Source of the DNA: Sinomonas terrae
GTDB lineage: Bacteria > Actinomycetota > Actinomycetes > Actinomycetales > Micrococcaceae
NCBI RefSeq assembly: GCF_022539255.1
Contig: NZ_JAKZBV010000001.1
Location: 1,612,001 to 1,676,000, forward strand
Reading direction: 5' to 3'
Length of the DNA stretch: 64,000 nt
Shown: positions 61,447-64,000 of the stretch, in pieces
Layout: each line of letters opens with the position of its first letter
How positions within the stretch are numbered: position 1 is the first letter of the stretch
The notes under the pieces: generated by a model
Database searches by the model: none
What the model saw: the letters and a program-made list of their open reading frames with translations, nothing else
Told to the model about the DNA's origin: nothing
Translations under genes and position numbers: made by a program

Positions 61447-61855
61447 TCACTGCGCGTTCCCAGACTTCAGAGACGCCTTGCCGTTGGACTGGCTGTCCCC
61501 TTCCGCGTTGCCCCGGCTGTTCCCGGCTGTCGCCGAGCGGAGGGCCCGGCGCAGCGCGGACTGGGCTGCCTGCTCGGATGTGCCCCATGCGGTGAACTGC
61601 CCCTGCTGGGCGGTGGCGACGGGTGGGTCCGTGGCCCGGTCCGGTGCGGAGGCGGGGGCCTCGCCTCCGGTCTGCGCCAGCTGGGCTGGGGCGGCAACGG
61701 CTGCGGCCTGCCCTCCGCCCTGTGAATCCTGATGCCCCCGCGCCTGGCCGCCTGCCGGGTCCTCCTGCTAACGGTCGCCGGACGCTCGACGGGAAGGGGC
61801 CGCGCCCGGCAGAACCGAAACGCTCGCGCCGAATTGCACTGCTCGGCGAGTTCAT
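61447..61855 (-). pseudogene. Ala/Gln/Ser-rich protein, one frameshift
   Basis: ATG 61855 gives MNSPSSAIRRERFGSAGRGP; near 61772 the frame changes to EDPAGGQARGHQDSQGGGQA, AAVAAPAQLAQTGGEAPASA, ending SKNGKASLKSGNAQ-like (NGKASLKSGNAQ) at 61447. The product of about 135 residues is largely disordered. Divergent from hsp20, with motif copy 3 between them. Confidence 0.4.
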
Positions 61856-61925
61856 GGGGGCCTTGCGCTCCATCGTCGGACGAGTCAAAATATCTGTGTC
61901 CGTAGGAGCAGATTTGATGAGCGGG

Positions 61926-61941
61926 CAACACATAGGTATTG
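61926..61941. promoter_or_regulatory. 16-bp palindromic motif, copy 3, before hsp20
   Basis: CAACAC-ATAG-GTATTG, arms matching at 5 of 6 positions, 32 bp upstream of the first Hsp20 start and 71 bp upstream of the divergent gene at 61855. Confidence 0.5.
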
Positions 61942-61972
61942 CAGAGAGTCTTCTGAAGAGGAGGTTCCAGTG

Positions 61973-62395
61973 ATGCTGATGCGAACAGATCCCTTCCGGG
62001 AGCTCGACCGGCTGACCCGGCAGGTGCTGGGCAATGCTGCGCTCCCCGCCGCGATGCCCTTGGAGGCGTGGCGGCAGAATGGCGAATTCGTGGTCGAGTT
62101 CGACCTGCCCGGCGTGGACCCCGGGACGATCGACCTCGGAGTCGAGCGCAATGTCCTGACGGTGCGCGCCGAGCGCCGCACCCGTCGGCCGGAGCAGGCC
62201 GAGGTCGTCGCGGACGAACGGGCGCAGGGGGCCTTCACCCGGGAGCTGATCCTGGGCGATGCCCTGGACACCGAGAAGATCCAAGCCGACTACCGGGACG
62301 GGGTCCTGACCCTGCGCGTGCCCGTGGCCGAGGAGGCCAAGCCGCGCAAGATCGCCGTCCAGGCATCCGGGTCCAAGAAGGAGATCGACGCCTGA
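61973..62395 (+). CDS. small heat-shock protein, Hsp20/alpha-crystallin (1)
   Basis: 140 residues. Alpha-crystallin domain FVVEFDLPGVDPGTIDLGVE, LTVRAERRTR, ending YRDGVLTLRVPV (the A-x-x-x-N-GVL motif as DYRDGVLTL). It holds unfolding proteins during stress. AAGAGGAGG precedes ATG 61973; GTG 61970 is the alternative. Followed 74 bp later by a second Hsp20 gene. Confidence 0.9.
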   Translation: MLMRTDPFRELDRLTRQVLGNAALPAAMPLEAWRQNGEFVVEFDLPGVDPGTIDLGVERNVLTVRAERRTRRPEQAEVVADERAQGAFTRELILGDALDTEKIQADYRDGVLTLRVPVAEEAKPRKIAVQASGSKKEIDA

Positions 62396-62469
62396 CCTGC
62401 GCATCCCGGGGCAGAGCCCATGGCACCGCCCCGGGCCGCGGTCCTCTGCCAGAGAGAAAGGATCGAGGC

Positions 62470-62895
62470 ATGTCTGAGTTGATCAAGTGGTTTGATGCGC
62501 GCCGCAGCCCGTTCGAGGTGCTCGAGCGGCTCTTCGAGGGCGAGCGGGGAACGCCCGGGGCGATCAGGGTCGAGGAACTCCTCGACGGCAACGACCTGGT
62601 GGTGCGGGCGGAGCTGCCCGGGGTGGACCCGGAGAAGGACGTGGAGATCAGCGTCCAGGACCACTCCCTGCTGATCAGCGCCCACCGGCAGGAGCGCACC
62701 GAGGAGAAGGCGAAGGGCGGCTACCGCTCGGAGTTCCGCTACGGGTCCTTCTCCCGCGCCCTGCCCCTGCCCGAGGGCGCGACCGAGCAGGACATCCGGG
62801 CCACCTATGCCGACGGGGTCCTCGAGGTCCGCATCCCGGTCCCGGAGCAGACGCAGGCCGCCCACAGGAAGATCGAGGTCAAGCGAGCAGGATGA
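62470..62895 (+). CDS. small heat-shock protein, Hsp20/alpha-crystallin (2)
   Basis: 141 residues from ATG 62470 (AAAGGA upstream). LVVRAELPGVDPEKDVEISV, SEFRYGSFSRALPLPEGATE, and YADGVLEVRIPVPE are classic alpha-crystallin motifs. Clearly diverged from copy 1, so an old pair rather than a recent duplication. The longer open frame from 62068 lies over copy 1 and is not coding. Confidence 0.9.
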   Translation: MSELIKWFDARRSPFEVLERLFEGERGTPGAIRVEELLDGNDLVVRAELPGVDPEKDVEISVQDHSLLISAHRQERTEEKAKGGYRSEFRYGSFSRALPLPEGATEQDIRATYADGVLEVRIPVPEQTQAAHRKIEVKRAG

Positions 62896-62969
62896 GCCGG
62901 GACGGGCGGGCAGCCGAAACCCGGCCGACCCGCCCCGAACCGGCCCTGTAGGCGTCCCAGGACGCCCGA

Positions 62970-63040
62970 TCCCGGTTCGTCCAACGGCAGGACACTGCAC
63001 TCTGGATGCAGGAATCGTGGTTCGAATCCACGGCCGGGAG
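62970..63040 (+). tRNA. tRNA-Gln (anticodon CUG)
   Basis: Acceptor TCCCGGT/GCCGGGA with one G-U pair, D-arm GTCC/GGAC, anticodon stem CTGCA/TGCAG with loop CTCTGGA (CTG), T-arm CGTGGTTCGAATCCACG. CCA is not encoded. Confidence 0.93.
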
Positions 63041-63125
63041 CTCAAGCCCTGTCCAACGGCTCGTCGGCGGCCACACCCTTCCATGGGCACAGCCGCGGCT
63101 TCCCAGGATGCCGGAGGCGCTCGCC

Positions 63126-64000
63126 TCATCCAGAGATCTGGGACCAGACGGCCAGCACTCCGGCTCCCGCCATGATGCCTGCGGTGGCCCACCCGATCGA
63201 CGTGGAGAGCCCGCGGTTAGCCCGTTCGCCCATGATCTTCCGATTCCCGGCGATCAGGAGCACGACGACGACGAACGGCGCCGCCGCTATCGCGTTCAGC
63301 ATTGCGGAGAAGACCAGAAGGGCGATCGCGTCGGTGAACATCGCCGAAAGGACCGTGCCGATGATCAGCCCCACGACGAGCAGGCCGTAGAAGAGGGGTG
63401 CTTTGCGGGGGCTGCGGTCGAAGCCCCAGTTCTTGTCCGTCAGGCCGCTGATGCCGATGCAGGCCGCGGATGCGAGGACGGGGACCCCGAGTAGCCCGGT
63501 GCCGATGAACCCGAGTGCGAACACGGCCCCCGCCAATGGCCCGGCGATGGGCTTGAGGGCCTTCGCCGCGTCCGCGGCGGAGCTGATGTCGGTGGGGTGG
63601 CGGCCGATCGTGGCTCCGGTGGCGACGATGATGGCGAACATGACCAGAGTGGAGACCACCATCCCGGTCACCACGTCGATGCGCTGCTGCCGCCGGCGGC
63701 GGATGGCCTTGTAGTCGGGGATCTGGGTGTCGGAGGCTGGCTCGTCCCCGTTCTCGGGGCGGGCGCGCATCTCCTCGATGCGTTGCCCGCTCTCCCAGAA
63801 GAACAGGTAGGGGGAGATCGAGGTGCCGAAGACTGCGGCGATCAGGCCCCAGAACTGAACTCCGGGGTGGACCCGCTGGAAGGTGAGCCCTGCGAGGACC
63901 TCTCCCCATTGGACGCCCGCGATGAGCATCACTGCGACGTAGGCGAACAGGGCCAGGCAGAGCCAGGCGAAGACCCTCGAGACCAGTTTGTAGGAGCCGC
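63126..64000 (-). CDS. Nramp-family divalent metal transporter, 5' end outside window
   Basis: The frame is open to the edge of the window; 291 C-terminal residues are visible with about eight membrane helices. The stretch VFGTSISPYLFFWESGQRIE corresponds to the helix 6 region, where classical Mn/Fe transporters have the metal-binding M-P-H; here it is S-P-Y. GFIGTGLLGVPVLASAACIG follows further on. It is therefore more like the Nramp-related magnesium (NRMT) or other divergent branch. Confidence 0.85.
   Translation of the reverse strand, partial: GSYKLVSRVFAWLCLALFAYVAVMLIAGVQWGEVLAGLTFQRVHPGVQFWGLIAAVFGTSISPYLFFWESGQRIEEMRARPENGDEPASDTQIPDYKAIRRRRQQRIDVVTGMVVSTLVMFAIIVATGATIGRHPTDISSAADAAKALKPIAGPLAGAVFALGFIGTGLLGVPVLASAACIGISGLTDKNWGFDRSPRKAPLFYGLLVVGLIIGTVLSAMFTDAIALLVFSAMLNAIAAAPFVVVVLLIAGNRKIMGERANRGLSTSIGWATAGIMAGAGVLAVWSQISG

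Noticed and set aside
33036..62970. A matching attR copy of the tRNA-Lys 3' end that would close the island
   Set aside because: Reading the region I found no second copy; tRNA-Gln is a different sequence, so the right border remains unknown.

Overview
The window is high-GC DNA with GTG/TTG starts, ATGA/GTGA stop-start overlaps, a DUF222/HNH (13E12-type) gene, an nrtR-nadABC-cysteine desulfurase operon, mqo and AsnP/aspartase/asparaginase genes. Together these point to an actinobacterium, most likely of the Micrococcaceae (Arthrobacter/Sinomonas-like). The genus is an inference.

Layout. 1-1.6 kb: the end of an ABC ATPase-permease fusion of visibly lower GC. 1.6-5 kb: minus-strand operon for 2-oxoacid dehydrogenase E1 alpha, E1 beta, a free lipoyl domain and an alpha/beta hydrolase. 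5.2-7.4 kb: amino acid permease divergent from an Lrp/AsnC regulator. 7.4-13.5 kb: a five-gene NAD de novo operon (nrtR, nadA, nadB, nadC, cysteine desulfurase), every junction overlapping by 4 bp, with a promoter and a 29-bp palindrome in front. 13.5-16.2 kb: tandem repeats, a DUF222/HNH protein, a GtrA protein. 16.2-21.4 kb: asparagine use (GntR regulator, asparaginase, aspartase, asparagine permease), delivering Asn to Asp to fumarate. 21.4-25.5 kb: DUF1684 protein, lipoprotein, transglutaminase-like protein, and a MarR regulator coupled to a luciferase-like oxidoreductase with a clear palindromic operator. 25.5-32.8 kb: an RND exporter broken by two frameshifts, malate:quinone oxidoreductase, an oligopeptide-type binding protein, tRNA-Leu, and a Bcp peroxiredoxin.

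From tRNA-Lys (33.0 kb) to about tRNA-Gln (63.0 kb) the character changes to accessory DNA. A decayed excisionase and tyrosine integrase sit right behind tRNA-Lys, as expected for an old tRNA-integrated element. Three complete insertion sequences can be delimited to the base: an IS21-family element (38997-41577, 6-bp target duplication GTGGCC), a second unrelated IS21-family element (50414-53161, 7-bp duplication CATTCCG) and an IS1380-family element (59122-60789, 5-bp duplication ATAAG). Between them lie redox and small-molecule genes (flavoprotein, monooxygenase-like proteins, BBE-type FAD oxidase, SRPBCC protein, TetR), a beta-lactamase-fold lipoprotein lacking its catalytic motifs, remnants (cold-shock protein, resolvase, glycosidase) and a four-gene operon of unknown function. 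Two Hsp20 genes close the region; around them a 16-bp palindrome with the core ACAC-ATAG-GTGT occurs three times. The window ends in an Nramp-like transporter.

Two themes recur. First, many genes are broken by one single-base indel, often in a G or C run, while the reading frame continues intact on the other side; this could be real decay or assembly error and should be checked on reads before any of these genes is called dead. Second, short tandem duplications (7-aa to 14-aa in-frame units, 17-20-bp intergenic units) are unusually frequent.
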